Below are positions 7,975 through 16,930 of a DNA stretch of 37,303 nt, in pieces. Within the stretch, counting starts at the first letter, position 1. Each line of letters begins with the position of its first letter. The stretch spans positions 1 through 37,303 of the forward strand of contig JAJPZH010000080.1 of NCBI GenBank assembly GCA_021204515.1. Direction: 5' to 3'. The notes under the pieces are model-generated. The model had not been told where the DNA came from and did no database searches. It saw only the letters and a program-made list of their open reading frames with translations. The position numbers and the translations under genes were made by a program. The stretch comes from Alistipes sp. (lineage in GTDB: Bacteria; Bacteroidota; Bacteroidia; Bacteroidales; Rikenellaceae).

Positions 7975-8934
7975 TCAGCGCCTGACGCCTCCCCGCGACA
8001 GGACCTCTTCGAAGTAGGCGATCGTCTTCAGCAGTCCGTCGCGCAGCTGGATCGTCGGTTCCCAGTCGTTGAGCATTTTGTGGGCGAGAGTGATGTCGGG
8101 TTTGCGCTGCTGCGGGTCGTCCGACGGCAGGGGCATATGGATAATTTTCGATTTGGAGCCGGTGAGTTCGATGACGATCTCCGCCAGCTCGGAGATCGTG
8201 AATTCGTTCGGGTTGCCGATATTGACCGGCCCCGTGAAGTCGTCGGGCGTAATGGTCATCATGCGGAGCATTCCTTCGACCAGATCGTCGATATACTGGA
8301 AACTGCGGGTCTGCTCTCCGTTGCCGTAGATGGTGATCTGTTCGCCGCGCAGCGCCTGCACGATGAAATTCGAAACCACGCGGCCGTCGTTGATGTCCAT
8401 CTTCGGGCCGTAGGTGTTGAATATGCGGACGATTTTCACCGGAACGCCGTGTTCGCGGTAGTAGCTCATGAAAAGCGACTCGGCGCAGCGTTTGCCTTCG
8501 TCGTAGCACGAACGCAGCCCCAGCGGGTTTACGTGTCCCCAGTAATCCTCCGGCTGAGGATGGATCAGCGGGTCGCCGTATACCTCGGAGGTCGAAGCCT
8601 GCAGGATTTTGGCGTGGTTGCGGTTGGCGATGGCGAGCATGTTCATAGCGCCAATGACCGAGGTCTGCGTCGTCTTGATCGGGTCGTGCTGGTAGTAGAT
8701 CGGCGATGCCGGGCAGGCGAGGTTGTAGATCTCTTCGACTTCGGCCATGTAGGGGTAAATGATGTCGTGGCGGATGACTTCGAAGTTCGGGTGTTTTAGC
8801 AAGTGGCGGATGTTGCTTTTGTGTCCCGTGAAGTAATTGTCGATGCAGATGACGTCGTTGCCCTCTCTAAGCAGGCGTTCACACAGGTGGGAACCGATGA
8901 ATCCGGCACCACCGGAGATGAGTATTCGCTTCAT
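7975..8934 (-). CDS. UDP-glucuronate decarboxylase (UDP-xylose synthase), extended SDR
   Basis: Cytoplasmic NAD-dependent enzyme that converts UDP-glucuronic acid to UDP-xylose. From the ATG at 8934 it is 319 residues, the usual bacterial UXS length; a GTG two codons upstream is less likely because the typical start is [16 protein letters not shown]. The NAD loop GGAGFIG spans residues 8-14, the catalytic set is Thr115/Ser116/Glu117 (STSEVYGD) with Tyr144 and Lys148 (YDEGK), and the UXS-like [10 protein letters not shown] and RIFNTYGP segments are present. It stands alone between convergent and divergent neighbours, 2.4 kb from the exopolysaccharide locus, and may supply UDP-xylose to it; that supply role is inference. 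Confidence 0.9.
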   Translation of the reverse strand: MKRILISGGAGFIGSHLCERLLREGNDVICIDNYFTGHKSNIRHLLKHPNFEVIRHDIIYPYMAEVEEIYNLACPASPIYYQHDPIKTTQTSVIGAMNMLAIANRNHAKILQASTSEVYGDPLIHPQPEDYWGHVNPLGLRSCYDEGKRCAESLFMSYYREHGVPVKIVRIFNTYGPKMDINDGRVVSNFIVQALRGEQITIYGNGEQTRSFQYIDDLVEGMLRMMTITPDDFTGPVNIGNPNEFTISELAEIVIELTGSKSKIIHMPLPSDDPQQRKPDITLAHKMLNDWEPTIQLRDGLLKTIAYFEEVLSRGGVRR

Positions 8935-8992
8935 TGGCACGAAATAGTTTTGATTAAAGCGTGTAAATGTACTATTTTTATTTTGAAAAAGT

Positions 8993-9000
8993 TATATTTG
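8993..9000 (+). promoter_or_regulatory. Candidate -7 element of the EEP-family gene
   Basis: TATATTTG matches TAnnTTTG and is 30 bp before the ATG at 9031. The -33 position lacks TTTG. The divergent decarboxylase has only a near match (TACATTTA on the minus strand, near 8963-8970). Confidence 0.5.
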
Positions 9001-9030
9001 CAGGCATAAATCGTTACAATATAACACAAA

Positions 9031-10077
9031 ATGGGTCGAAAAGCCGTCTTTTGTCTGCTCTGTTTTCTGTCCGTCGTCTTTACCGGATTGCTGCTTGCCG
9101 CCGCCGTACTGAGCTGGCGCGCATCGTTCGTTTCGCCGGAACAGGGCGGGTTCTGGGCGACGATCGCCCTGCTGATGCCGGTCATCCTGCTGGCCAATCT
9201 GGCCGCATTGGTCTGGTGGCTGATCCGCCGCAGGTGGGCCGTCGCGCTGATGCCGCTGGCGGCTTTGCTTCTGAATCTGGGCTATGTCTCGTCCATGATC
9301 CAGCTGCCTGATTTCGGCACGCCCGGCGAATCGCACGACATCCGCATCGCCACGCTCAATGTGAACGGATTCCGCCAGCTGGGACCTAAATCCATTACTG
9401 CGGCCGCCGTGGCCGAGATGATGCGGCACGAGAAGGTCGATGTGCTCTGTTTGCAGGAATTTCTCGACGACAAGGAGTTTTCGGCCGACAGCATCGGCGC
9501 GCTCTTTTCCCGCCGGATGCCCTATTTCGCCGCCGAAGGCAACGGGGCCGTCGTCAGCCGTTACCCGATTCTCGGCTGTAAATACGTTCGGTTTCCCGAT
9601 ACCAGCAACGACTATCTGCGTGCCGACCTGCTCGTGGGCGGAGATACGGTGCGCATTTTCTCGGTTCACCTCCAGACTTCGGGCATCGCCCAACTGCGCC
9701 GCCGCTTCCAGAAAGACTACGACCGGGAAGCCCCCGTCGATTCGATGCTCGGCGTCGTGGACCGCAACAGCAGGATCCGTGCCGCGCAGGTGCGTGAAAT
9801 CCGCGCCGAGACGGATGCGTCGCCTTATCCGGTGATTCTGGTGGGCGACTTCAACGATACGCCCTCTTCGTATACCTACCGTAAGATGAAAGGCACTCTG
9901 ACCGACGGTTTCCGCACCGGCGGAAACGGTTACGGCGGCACGTTCCGCTATCTGGGCGGATTGCTGCGGATCGACTATATCTTCTATGACGATGCCTTCG
10001 AGTGCGTCCGTTATTATATGCCTTCCGAAGCGGTCAGCGACCACAGGGTCGTGATCGCCGAACTCCGGTTCAAATAG
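9031..10077 (+). CDS. Membrane-anchored endonuclease/exonuclease/phosphatase-family protein
   Basis: The 348-residue protein has three N-terminal membrane helices (about residues 6-28, 41-65 and 69-90) followed by a complete EEP domain from about 103. Family residues can be read as Asn110/Asn112 (TLNVNGF), Glu143 (LQEF), His213 (SVHLQT), Asp273 and Asn275 (GDFNDT), Asp315 (RIDYIF) and the SDH motif with His338. The fold is used for nucleic-acid, phosphoinositide and sphingomyelin phosphodiesters, so the substrate is open; the membrane helices suggest a membrane or periplasmic substrate rather than DNA repair. Such proteins are common in Bacteroidetes. It is monocistronic and converges on the receiver-kinase gene 66 bp away. 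Confidence 0.85.
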   Translation: MGRKAVFCLLCFLSVVFTGLLLAAAVLSWRASFVSPEQGGFWATIALLMPVILLANLAALVWWLIRRRWAVALMPLAALLLNLGYVSSMIQLPDFGTPGESHDIRIATLNVNGFRQLGPKSITAAAVAEMMRHEKVDVLCLQEFLDDKEFSADSIGALFSRRMPYFAAEGNGAVVSRYPILGCKYVRFPDTSNDYLRADLLVGGDTVRIFSVHLQTSGIAQLRRRFQKDYDREAPVDSMLGVVDRNSRIRAAQVREIRAETDASPYPVILVGDFNDTPSSYTYRKMKGTLTDGFRTGGNGYGGTFRYLGGLLRIDYIFYDDAFECVRYYMPSEAVSDHRVVIAELRFK

Positions 10078-10143
10078 ACTTCGGCTTTCGCGGCTTTCCC
10101 CGCTTCCGTATCGGTTTCATGCGCGGAGTGCGCCCCGGGCGCG

Positions 10144-11322
10144 TTACGGCCGGGCGATGCCGCCGCTGGTGTCCTCTACGGTTTCGGCTTCGGGCTGTTC
10201 CTTGGCGATCGAGAAGGTGAAGGTCGAACCCTCTCCCTCCGCCGATTCGATGGTCAGTTCGCCGCCGTTGCGCCGTGTGAGATCCTGCACCAGCTGCAGG
10301 CCCAGACCCGACCCTTCCTCGTTCTTCGTGCCGTAAGTCGTGTAGTGGATTTCGGGGTTGAGCAGTTTGGGAATGTCCTCTTCCTTGATACCCGTGCCGA
10401 AGTCGCGGACGCTGATCAGGGCGTGCGTCGGCGTCTCGCGTACCGAGATGACGATGCGTCCGCCTTCGTTGCTGTATTTGATGGCGTTGGACATCAGATT
10501 GCGCATGATCGTCTTGACCATGTCCACGTCGCAGTTTACCGAAATCGGACCGGAAATATCGTATTCGACGGAGATGTTTTTGACCTGCGCCACGAGGTCC
10601 GACATTTTGCTGGCGAAGACCACCACTTCGGAGATGTCCACTTCCTGAAAAACCGAATTCATGCGGCCCGTCTGGCTCTTGGTCCATTTCAGGAGGTTGT
10701 CCAGCAGCATGAAGGTACTTTCGGTGATGTTGTTGCCCATGGTCACCATTTCGAGGTTCTCCTCGCCGATCTGCTCCGGAGTGAGGTTCATCAGGAGCAT
10801 GTTGAAGACCATCTTGAGCGTGCCGATGGGCGAACGCAGGTCGTGGGCGATGACCGAATACATCTTGTCGCGCGCATCGACCGTGGCCTGCAGTTCGTCG
10901 CGCTGCTGCATGATGGTCCGCTGCGCCGCGGCCAGATAGATATGGTGGGTTACGCGGGTGATCAGTTCTTCGTGGTTGAACGGCTTGGAGACGTAGTCGC
11001 TGGCGCCCAGCTTGAATCCCTTGACGATGTCTTCGGGGTTGTGGAGCGCCGTGAGGAAGATGACCGGAATGTCCTGCGTAGCGGGGTCGGCCTTGAGGTG
11101 CTTGATCACCTCGTAACCGTCCAGATCGGGCATCATGATGTCGAGCAGGATCAGGTCCGGAGTCTCTTTCGAGGCTTTCTCTATCGCCTCGTAACCGCCC
11201 GACGCCGTGACGATTTTATATTTGGCGCGGCTCAGCACGGCTTTCAGCAGCATGATGTTGGTCGCGATGTCATCGACGGCGAGGATCGTATAATCCTCGG
11301 GTTTTATGGCGATGTTTTTCAT
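10144..11322 (-). CDS. Soluble receiver-histidine kinase hybrid (REC-HisKA-HATPase)
   Basis: A 392-residue cytoplasmic signalling protein with the receiver in front. Receiver residues: acidic Asp17/Asp18, phospho-acceptor Asp61 (LLDIMMPDLDG), Thr91 and Lys113. A short coiled segment (about 128-152) leads to the HisKA dimerisation helix with His160 (SVIAHDLRSP). The HATPase domain has the N box (NLMSNAIKYS, Asn279), DFGTGI and GSGLGL. No membrane helix and no DNA-binding domain is present, so it would pass or receive phosphate through partners. It lies just downstream of the last exopolysaccharide gene but has its own near-perfect promoter in the 57-bp gap, so it may be expressed both with and without the operon. 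Confidence 0.9.
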   Translation of the reverse strand: MKNIAIKPEDYTILAVDDIATNIMLLKAVLSRAKYKIVTASGGYEAIEKASKETPDLILLDIMMPDLDGYEVIKHLKADPATQDIPVIFLTALHNPEDIVKGFKLGASDYVSKPFNHEELITRVTHHIYLAAAQRTIMQQRDELQATVDARDKMYSVIAHDLRSPIGTLKMVFNMLLMNLTPEQIGEENLEMVTMGNNITESTFMLLDNLLKWTKSQTGRMNSVFQEVDISEVVVFASKMSDLVAQVKNISVEYDISGPISVNCDVDMVKTIMRNLMSNAIKYSNEGGRIVISVRETPTHALISVRDFGTGIKEEDIPKLLNPEIHYTTYGTKNEEGSGLGLQLVQDLTRRNGGELTIESAEGEGSTFTFSIAKEQPEAETVEDTSGGIARP

Positions 11323-11343
11323 GGGGAACGGCTTTTACAATTA

Positions 11344-11374
11344 CAAATTTAACATTATTTCGCTCGTTGTCAAA
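11344..11374 (-). promoter_or_regulatory. Near-consensus promoter of the receiver-histidine kinase gene
   Basis: On the minus strand TTTG (11374-11371) is followed after 19 bp by TAAATTTG (11351-11344), matching both Bacteroidetes promoter boxes. The predicted transcript starts about 15 nt before the ATG at 11322. It partly replaces a terminator between the operon and this gene; I see no hairpin there. Confidence 0.7.
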
Positions 11375-11379
11375 AAACT

Positions 11380-12552
11380 TCAGGCCCTTTTGGCTTTCTC
11401 CCATGCTCCCCGTCCCCGGTGGGTTGCGAGGTAGGCCGTGCCGCGGAACACGTTGAGATTCATGAAGAGAAAATAGTAGGGGATGAACAGCAGGCGGCTG
11501 CGGCGTCCGCCGCGTTCGAGCGCCCGGCCCGCGAGCGCCGCGAGGTAGAACGCGCACTGCAGGGCCAGCGTCACGGCGTAAAGCGTCGGATGCCCCGACC
11601 ACAGCAGGGCGACGTTGAGCGGCAGCAGAGCGACCAGCGCCACGGGCGTCAGCGTCCAGCGCAGCACCCGGTGCGAGACGTACTGGAACCAGAGCACGCC
11701 GTAACGGAACGGGTTGAGCAGTTTGCGCAGCCGCCAGACCGACTGCAGGCCGCCGGCCGCGATGCGTTTCTTGCGCTTGCCCTCTTCACCCATGTCGGCC
11801 GAGGGCGTTTCCAGCGCATACGCCTCTTTGCAGTAGGCGATTTTGTAACCCTGCGCCGCAATCAGCATCGAGCAGACGAAATCGTCGAGCAGGGTGTCTT
11901 CGGGCAGCGTCTGCCACAGTTCGCGCCGTACGGCGAACAGCTCGCCCGCAGCCCCGACGGCCGAATGGAGCCGGTAGTCCAGCTCCTTGAGTTTCGATTC
12001 GTATTTCCAGTAGACGCCTTCGGTGGCGGCGGCTCCCGCTCCGTCGGCGTCGGCCACGCGCTTCTCGCCCGCCACGCATCCGACCTGCGGGTCCTCGAAA
12101 CAGCGGACGATCTCCGTCACGGCTTCGGGGTTGAGCATCGTGTTGGCGTCGGTAAAGACCACGAGCGGCGTGCGGATGTGTTCCAGCGCGCGGTTCAGCG
12201 CCGCGGTCTTGCCGCCGCGCCGTGCGTCGTGCAGAACGGTCGCTTCGGGATAGGCCGTCAGCAGTTCGCCCGTCCGGTCGGTCGAGCCGTCGGTGATCCA
12301 CGTTATGCGGAGTCTGCCGGCGGGATACTCCAGCGCGCGGCAGTTGGCCATCTTTTCGGCCACGATCTCCTGTTCGTTGTAGGCGGCGATCAGCAGCGTT
12401 ACTTCGGGCGCTACGGCCGGAACTTCGTACCGGCGCGCAGGGCGCAGGGCTTCGCGGATTTTCACCAGCGTCCACAGCAGGATGCCGTAGCCGAGGTAGG
12501 TGTAGAAGACGAGGAAAACCCCCGCCCAGAAGAGTATGGCTATGGTCGTCAT
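11380..12552 (-). CDS. Membrane glycosyltransferase family 2
   Basis: From the ATG at 12552 the protein is 390 residues; the longer open frame upstream reads through the preceding gene in the wrong frame. An N-terminal helix (about 5-29) precedes a GT-A domain with AAYNEQ near 56-61, TDGSTD at 87-92, a DxD-like DAN at 135-137 and the LLDDF acid pair at 223-224. A basic KRKKRIAAGG segment (about 259-268) stands where processive GT2 enzymes have QxxRW. Three or more membrane helices follow (about 300-370). It probably extends or completes the repeat unit on the cytoplasmic face. The start overlaps the preceding stop as ATGA, which suggests translational coupling. Donor sugar unknown. Confidence 0.85.
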   Translation of the reverse strand: MTTIAILFWAGVFLVFYTYLGYGILLWTLVKIREALRPARRYEVPAVAPEVTLLIAAYNEQEIVAEKMANCRALEYPAGRLRITWITDGSTDRTGELLTAYPEATVLHDARRGGKTAALNRALEHIRTPLVVFTDANTMLNPEAVTEIVRCFEDPQVGCVAGEKRVADADGAGAAATEGVYWKYESKLKELDYRLHSAVGAAGELFAVRRELWQTLPEDTLLDDFVCSMLIAAQGYKIAYCKEAYALETPSADMGEEGKRKKRIAAGGLQSVWRLRKLLNPFRYGVLWFQYVSHRVLRWTLTPVALVALLPLNVALLWSGHPTLYAVTLALQCAFYLAALAGRALERGGRRSRLLFIPYYFLFMNLNVFRGTAYLATHRGRGAWEKAKRA

Positions 12553-13676
12553 GCTTCGAAAAGTTCGGTTAATACCTGTTTCATCTGCCTGTCCCACGAG
12601 AGGGTGCCTTCGATCGACGCGCGGATCTGCGCCGGAGTGAGGTTCACGCCGTCGCAGAAGCGGACGAGGGCCGCGATGTCGAGCGGCGTGTCGTCGGCCG
12701 GGGCCTTCATCACGTAGGGCATGCCGTCGAAGTCGCTGTCGTTCTCGGAGTAGACGAACGGGATGCCGCGCGCGGCGTATTCGCGGTTTTTGAGGGTCTT
12801 GATGCGGGTGATGCCGTTGCGGTGGCGCCCCAGACTGGCTATGCCCGCGTCGCACCACTCGAATTCGGCGTCGAGTTCCGCACCCGAACGGGGTCCGATC
12901 ACTTCGGCGTATTCGCTCAGCCCGTACTCCTCGATCGTGCGGCGGTAGCCGTCGATGAGCGACTCGATGCCGTCGCCCGCGATGCGCAGGCGGACGATGC
13001 ACTGGTGGGGACCGGCGTAATAGACTTTCAGGCCCTCGATCACGCGGTCCAGACCGTGCCAGAAGTGAATGTTCGCCACGGCCAGCAGCCTGATTTCGTG
13101 GGGGCTGCCGTGCCGCTGCGTCTTGAGCGGGATGCTCCGGAAGTCGATGCCGTTGGAGATGCGGATTGTCGGCCGGCCGAAGATTTCGGGGTCGTCGGAG
13201 AAGGTCACGATGCGGTCCACCCAGCGGGCCATCCGGCGGCGGAAGGTGCGGTCGATGCGCAGTTTCAGCCTGCGCACGAAGGGTGATTGCGCGAATTCTG
13301 CGTCGTAGGGGTAGGTCGGTATTTCGAGCGCGATGCGCACGCCGAGTTTTTTGACTTTGCGCAGCCAATGGGTCAGCACCGGGCTGGCGTTGTGGTCGTG
13401 GCGGATGTAGAGGAACTCCACGCCCTCGTCGCGGATGTGGCGCGTGATGTCGCCCAGCGACACCCGTTTGGCGACCTTGGCCCGCAGTCCCTGCCCGAAC
13501 GTGCGGATCGCACGCCCGCCGACCATACGGCGCTGCGTGCCGTCGGCCGCGATTTCGAGGTGGCACAGCTCGACGTCGGCGCCGCTTCGGCGCAGGGCTT
13601 CGCATTGGGAGAAGATCTTCTTGCTGATGCCGCTGTGGGCCGAGAAGCCGTGGAAGACGACGAATAATCCTTTCAT
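12549..13676 (-). CDS. Glycosyltransferase, GT-B fold, GT4-like
   Basis: A 375-residue soluble protein with two Rossmann halves. The N-terminal half starts MKGLFVVFHGFSAHSGI, a Gly-rich acceptor loop usual for GT4. The C-terminal half contains ISNGID, the strand-turn LLAVANIHFWHGLDRVIE and, near the donor site, a KTLKNREYAARGIPFVYS segment in the position of the family's acidic loop. It would add one sugar from a nucleotide donor to the lipid-linked repeat unit at the inner membrane surface. The gene follows the flippase after 4 bp and overlaps the next gene by 4 bp. Donor and linkage cannot be assigned. Confidence 0.78.
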   Translation of the reverse strand: MKGLFVVFHGFSAHSGISKKIFSQCEALRRSGADVELCHLEIAADGTQRRMVGGRAIRTFGQGLRAKVAKRVSLGDITRHIRDEGVEFLYIRHDHNASPVLTHWLRKVKKLGVRIALEIPTYPYDAEFAQSPFVRRLKLRIDRTFRRRMARWVDRIVTFSDDPEIFGRPTIRISNGIDFRSIPLKTQRHGSPHEIRLLAVANIHFWHGLDRVIEGLKVYYAGPHQCIVRLRIAGDGIESLIDGYRRTIEEYGLSEYAEVIGPRSGAELDAEFEWCDAGIASLGRHRNGITRIKTLKNREYAARGIPFVYSENDSDFDGMPYVMKAPADDTPLDIAALVRFCDGVNLTPAQIRASIEGTLSWDRQMKQVLTELFEA

Positions 13677-13680
13677 AGAG

Positions 13681-15162
13681 TTATCGGTTTTTGCGGAAGA
13701 GCAGACGGAGGGCGGTTCCTTTCAGGTCGTATTCGCCGCTCAGCTGGACGTAGAGCAGCCACACGGCCAGCGCCGCGGCGCCTTTCGCAGCCAGCGACAC
13801 GAGCATCGGCATCGGCGGCAGCAGCCATTCGACGGTGGCCAGCGGCAGGCAGACGAGCGCCGAGAGCAGCAGGGGCGAGAGGAAACTGCGCCAGAAGGCG
13901 CCCCACCCCGTGCGCAGCGTCAGGCAGAACAGCGCGTGGTAGCACTGGATGAAATTGATTGCGAACGAGATGCAGATGCACCACGCCACGGCTTGGGTCG
14001 TGCCGAAGGCGAAGATGCCGGTGCAGATGGCCGCCGTGTTGAGCGCCGCCGAGAAGAGGCCGCAGAAGAAGAGCATCCGCGTGGCGTTGGCCGCTTGGAA
14101 AATCGAACCCGAGGTGGACATGACGATCTGGATGCCCACCGAGAGTGCCAGAATCCGGAACACCGGGACCGAAGGCTGCCACTGGTCGCCGAAGATGATG
14201 AGCACCAGCTCCTGCGCCGTGAACCACAGCACCACCGAGAGGGGCAGGCCGATCAGCGCCAGCAGGCGGACGACTTTGCGGTACGAGTCGGCCAGTTTGC
14301 GCAGGTCGTTCTGCATCTCCGAGAAGATCGGGTGCATGACGGGCGATACGACGTAGGCGATATTTTGCAGCGGCAGCATCATCAGCCGGTACGATTTGTC
14401 GTAGTACCCCAGCTGCGAAAGGCTCATGTAACGCCCCATCAGCAGTTTGTCGAGGTTGCGGCTGAAATAGTTGAGCAGCTGGAACGAAAACTGGTAGGCC
14501 GAGAACGAGAACACCTTGCCGATGGCCGCCCTCCCGGGTTTGAGGTGCACCGAAAGCGGATTCTGACGGTAGTTTATCACGAAGAGCATCAGGCTCGAAA
14601 AGACCGGATTGATCGTCAGCGCGTAAATCCCTGCGCCGGCATAGGCGGCGGCGATGGCCGCCGTGCCGCCGACGACCTGCACAGAGAGCGACCGCACGGC
14701 GGCGAACCTGAATCGCTTCTCTTTGAGTATGAGTCCGTTGGGGACGATGTTCGCCGCGGCGAAAAAGAGATTTGCGGAGAGTATGCGCAGGATGTTGCGC
14801 AGTTCGGCCGAATCGTCGTAAAACGAGGCGATCAGCCCCGATGCGGCGAAGAAGAGCAGTGCCATGACGGCTCCGGACCACAACGTGAGCGAGAAGATGC
14901 CGCCCAGATCGCGTTTGTCGAGATTCTTGTGCTGGATGACCGCCGGACCGATGCCCAGATCGCTGAAAATGGCGAAGAAGGCGATGACCACCGTGGCGAT
15001 GTTCACCACGCCGAACTCTTCGGGGGTGAACAGACGTGCCAGCACGCCCGATACCACGAGCGTCACCACGATGCCGGCGTATTTCGCGATCGAGGTGTAG
15101 AAGACGCCCGAAGCCAGCTGACGCCCTACCGTATGGGGTTGTTTATTGTCGTTTTCCGTCAT
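13681..15162 (-). CDS. Wzx-type polysaccharide flippase (MOP superfamily)
   Basis: From the ATG at 15162 the protein is 493 residues with about 12-14 hydrophobic helices throughout; the longer frame to 15228 adds an unlikely basic, Ser/Arg-rich stretch inside the upstream gene. Characteristic features include the N-terminal GRQLASGVFYTSIAKYAG helix, VLARLFTPEEFGVVNIA, and LSQLGYYDKSYRLMMLPLQ in the middle, as in WzxC-like transporters. It should carry the undecaprenyl-linked repeat unit across the inner membrane for polymerisation by the Wzy-type protein of this locus. Its start overlaps the end of the upstream glycosyltransferase by 20 bp. Confidence 0.88.
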   Translation of the reverse strand: MTENDNKQPHTVGRQLASGVFYTSIAKYAGIVVTLVVSGVLARLFTPEEFGVVNIATVVIAFFAIFSDLGIGPAVIQHKNLDKRDLGGIFSLTLWSGAVMALLFFAASGLIASFYDDSAELRNILRILSANLFFAAANIVPNGLILKEKRFRFAAVRSLSVQVVGGTAAIAAAYAGAGIYALTINPVFSSLMLFVINYRQNPLSVHLKPGRAAIGKVFSFSAYQFSFQLLNYFSRNLDKLLMGRYMSLSQLGYYDKSYRLMMLPLQNIAYVVSPVMHPIFSEMQNDLRKLADSYRKVVRLLALIGLPLSVVLWFTAQELVLIIFGDQWQPSVPVFRILALSVGIQIVMSTSGSIFQAANATRMLFFCGLFSAALNTAAICTGIFAFGTTQAVAWCICISFAINFIQCYHALFCLTLRTGWGAFWRSFLSPLLLSALVCLPLATVEWLLPPMPMLVSLAAKGAAALAVWLLYVQLSGEYDLKGTALRLLFRKNR

Positions 15163-16234
15163 AAAGCCGTTCGTAAAGCTCGCCGTACATCGCGGCGATG
15201 CGCGCGATGCCGAAGTGTTCCTGCGCATAGGCGCGGTTGCGGGCGCCTTGGTCTGTCGCCGCGAGGCGTGCGGCCCGTTCCAGCGCGATGTCCACCGACC
15301 GCGGGTCGGCGGGATCGAATGCCGGGTTGCCCGTCTCGGTCAGCAGTCCTCCGATGTTGCCGCGGTCGGGACCCGTCACCACGCGCCCGAAGCTCAGCGC
15401 CAGCGGCACGTTGCCCGAATTGAGGATGTCCGTCCGCTGGATGAAAACCACATCGGCGGCGGCGAGGTAGCAGGGTAGTTGCTCGTCGGGAATCAGCGGT
15501 TCCGGGGAGGTGATGCGGCTGTCGAAGAAGCCTTCGGCGCTGTGCGCCGCGGCGTAAAGCAGGCGTCCGGCGAGCCGTTTCAGCCCTTTGAACCGCGATC
15601 CGTGCCGGGTGTAGGGCCACAGACGCGGCGCGAGCAGGAATTTGGCCGGGTAGTGCAGTCGGCGGAACGCGCCCCATACCAGCCTGCGTTCCTCCGCGTG
15701 GCGGAACGCCCCGAAGGCCAGCACCACCAGCCGGTCGGCCGGGATGCCGAGCGCGCGGCGGCCTGCGTCGCGCGTAATGTCCATGTCGTACAGCCCTTCG
15801 TAGATGTGGTGCGGGATCACGACCTGCAGCTGCTCCGAATCCGGATGCGCCGCCGTGAATTCCCGGAGGCTGCAGTCGCCCAGATGCACGATGGCGTCGG
15901 CATATCTTTCCACCAGTCCGTAAGCCTCGGTCACGAGCGGATTGCCGTGGTGCGGCAGGGTGTTGTGGCGGGTGTATATCAGCGGTATTCCCTTGTCTTT
16001 CAGCGTCTGGAGCTGCTGTTCGAGGGCCTCGATGTCCGCCGGAGCCGGAGCCTTCCAGCGGAACAGCTCTTCGGGCCATTGGAGGTGTACGATGTCGTAG
16101 GCCGCGGCGTTGCCGCGGAACTCTTCGGCAGAGCATACGACCTCGTATCCGCAGGCGCGGATGCCGTCGGCGAGCAGCCGCACGAAAGGGTTGTCCGAAG
16201 TGCCGGAAGCCGTATATGCGATCAGAATCTTCAT
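15143..16234 (-). CDS. Glycosyltransferase, GT-B fold, family uncertain
   Basis: A 363-residue soluble protein. Typical elements are the starting strand MKILIAYTA with a Gly-containing loop, HLQWPEELFRWK near residue 50, YTRHNTLPHHGNP near 87-99, VIPHHIYEGLY at the domain boundary and a C-terminal donor half with VVLAFGAFR and the segment SFGRVVTGPDRGNIGGLL. The motif spacing resembles GT4-like enzymes that act on polyprenyl-linked oligosaccharides, but the usual E-x7-E is not obvious, so the family is left open. It lies 7 bp downstream of the acyltransferase gene. Confidence 0.75.
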   Translation of the reverse strand: MKILIAYTASGTSDNPFVRLLADGIRACGYEVVCSAEEFRGNAAAYDIVHLQWPEELFRWKAPAPADIEALEQQLQTLKDKGIPLIYTRHNTLPHHGNPLVTEAYGLVERYADAIVHLGDCSLREFTAAHPDSEQLQVVIPHHIYEGLYDMDITRDAGRRALGIPADRLVVLAFGAFRHAEERRLVWGAFRRLHYPAKFLLAPRLWPYTRHGSRFKGLKRLAGRLLYAAAHSAEGFFDSRITSPEPLIPDEQLPCYLAAADVVFIQRTDILNSGNVPLALSFGRVVTGPDRGNIGGLLTETGNPAFDPADPRSVDIALERAARLAATDQGARNRAYAQEHFGIARIAAMYGELYERLYDGKRQ

Positions 16235-16241
16235 GCGCCGG

Positions 16242-16850
16242 TTAGATTTTCACCCATGCCTGTTTTTCGGGATCGTAGCGTTTGATGACGCGCGCCGGGT
16301 TGCCCACGGCGACGCTGTACGGAGGGATATTCTTCGTCACGACGCTCCCTGCGCCGATCTGGCATCGTTCGCCGATCTCAACGCCCGCCACGACCACCGA
16401 ATTGGCTCCGATGTGCGATTCGCGGCCGATCACCACCTCCTTGCGGACGAGTTCCTGCTCGTTCGAGTCGCGCGTGCCGTCGGCGTAGCCGTGGTTGAAG
16501 CCCGATATGAAGACGTGCTGTCCCAGTCCGGCGCGGTCGCCCATGCGCACGGGACCGATGACCACCGACCCGATGCCGATACGGGCCGCGTCGCCGATCA
16601 GGACGTCTCCTGCGCCGTTGTTGACGACCGCATAATCTTCGATCAGGGCGTCGCGCCCCACTTCGAACCGCCGCCACGGAAAGACGTCGAGCCGCGCATG
16701 GCGGCGAATCACTGCTCCGCGTCCTTTCTTGTGAACAAAAGGATTTACCAACCAGCGCACCCAGAGACGCGGACGCGGGTGTTTGTGAGGCGAAATCAAT
16801 CCGATGACGAACTTCTTCAGCCGGGGATTGTTTTTGATTTTGTCGATCAT
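16242..16850 (-). CDS. Hexapeptide-repeat (left-handed beta-helix) O-acyltransferase
   Basis: From the ATG at 16850 this is 202 residues; the frame extends to a TTG at 16868 but the ATG gives a normal N-terminus (MIDKIKNNPRLKKF). Imperfect hexapeptides of the form [LIV]GxxxxI run from about residue 70 to 185 (DVLIGDAARIGIGSVVIG, VVIGRESHIGANSVV, QIGAGSVV), with a looped-out FNHGYADGTRDSN segment carrying the likely catalytic His, then the GNPARVIKRY ending of acetyltransferases of the maltose/galactoside/colanic group. It probably acetylates a sugar of the repeat unit. A TACCTTTG word just upstream (16864-16857, minus strand) could be an internal promoter but would leave almost no leader. Confidence 0.83.
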   Translation of the reverse strand: MIDKIKNNPRLKKFVIGLISPHKHPRPRLWVRWLVNPFVHKKGRGAVIRRHARLDVFPWRRFEVGRDALIEDYAVVNNGAGDVLIGDAARIGIGSVVIGPVRMGDRAGLGQHVFISGFNHGYADGTRDSNEQELVRKEVVIGRESHIGANSVVVAGVEIGERCQIGAGSVVTKNIPPYSVAVGNPARVIKRYDPEKQAWVKI

Positions 16851-16930
16851 GGTTCTCAAAGGTAACAAACTTTTGTCATATTATTCTTCCGGCTGCGCCG
16901 AAACGGAATATGGTCCGTCTGCCGGGGCCG

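Noticed and set aside
11380-13605. A 741-codon minus-strand frame that seems to fuse extra sequence to the last GT2
   Set aside because: The first 350 codons are a wrong-frame reading of the upstream GT4 gene, rich in Arg/Pro; the GT2 begins at the ATG at 12552 that overlaps the GT4 stop.
16857-16864. TACCTTTG on the minus strand before the acyltransferase gene as an internal operon promoter
   Set aside because: It would put the transcription start almost at the ATG and has no -33 partner; kept only as a remark in the gene entry.
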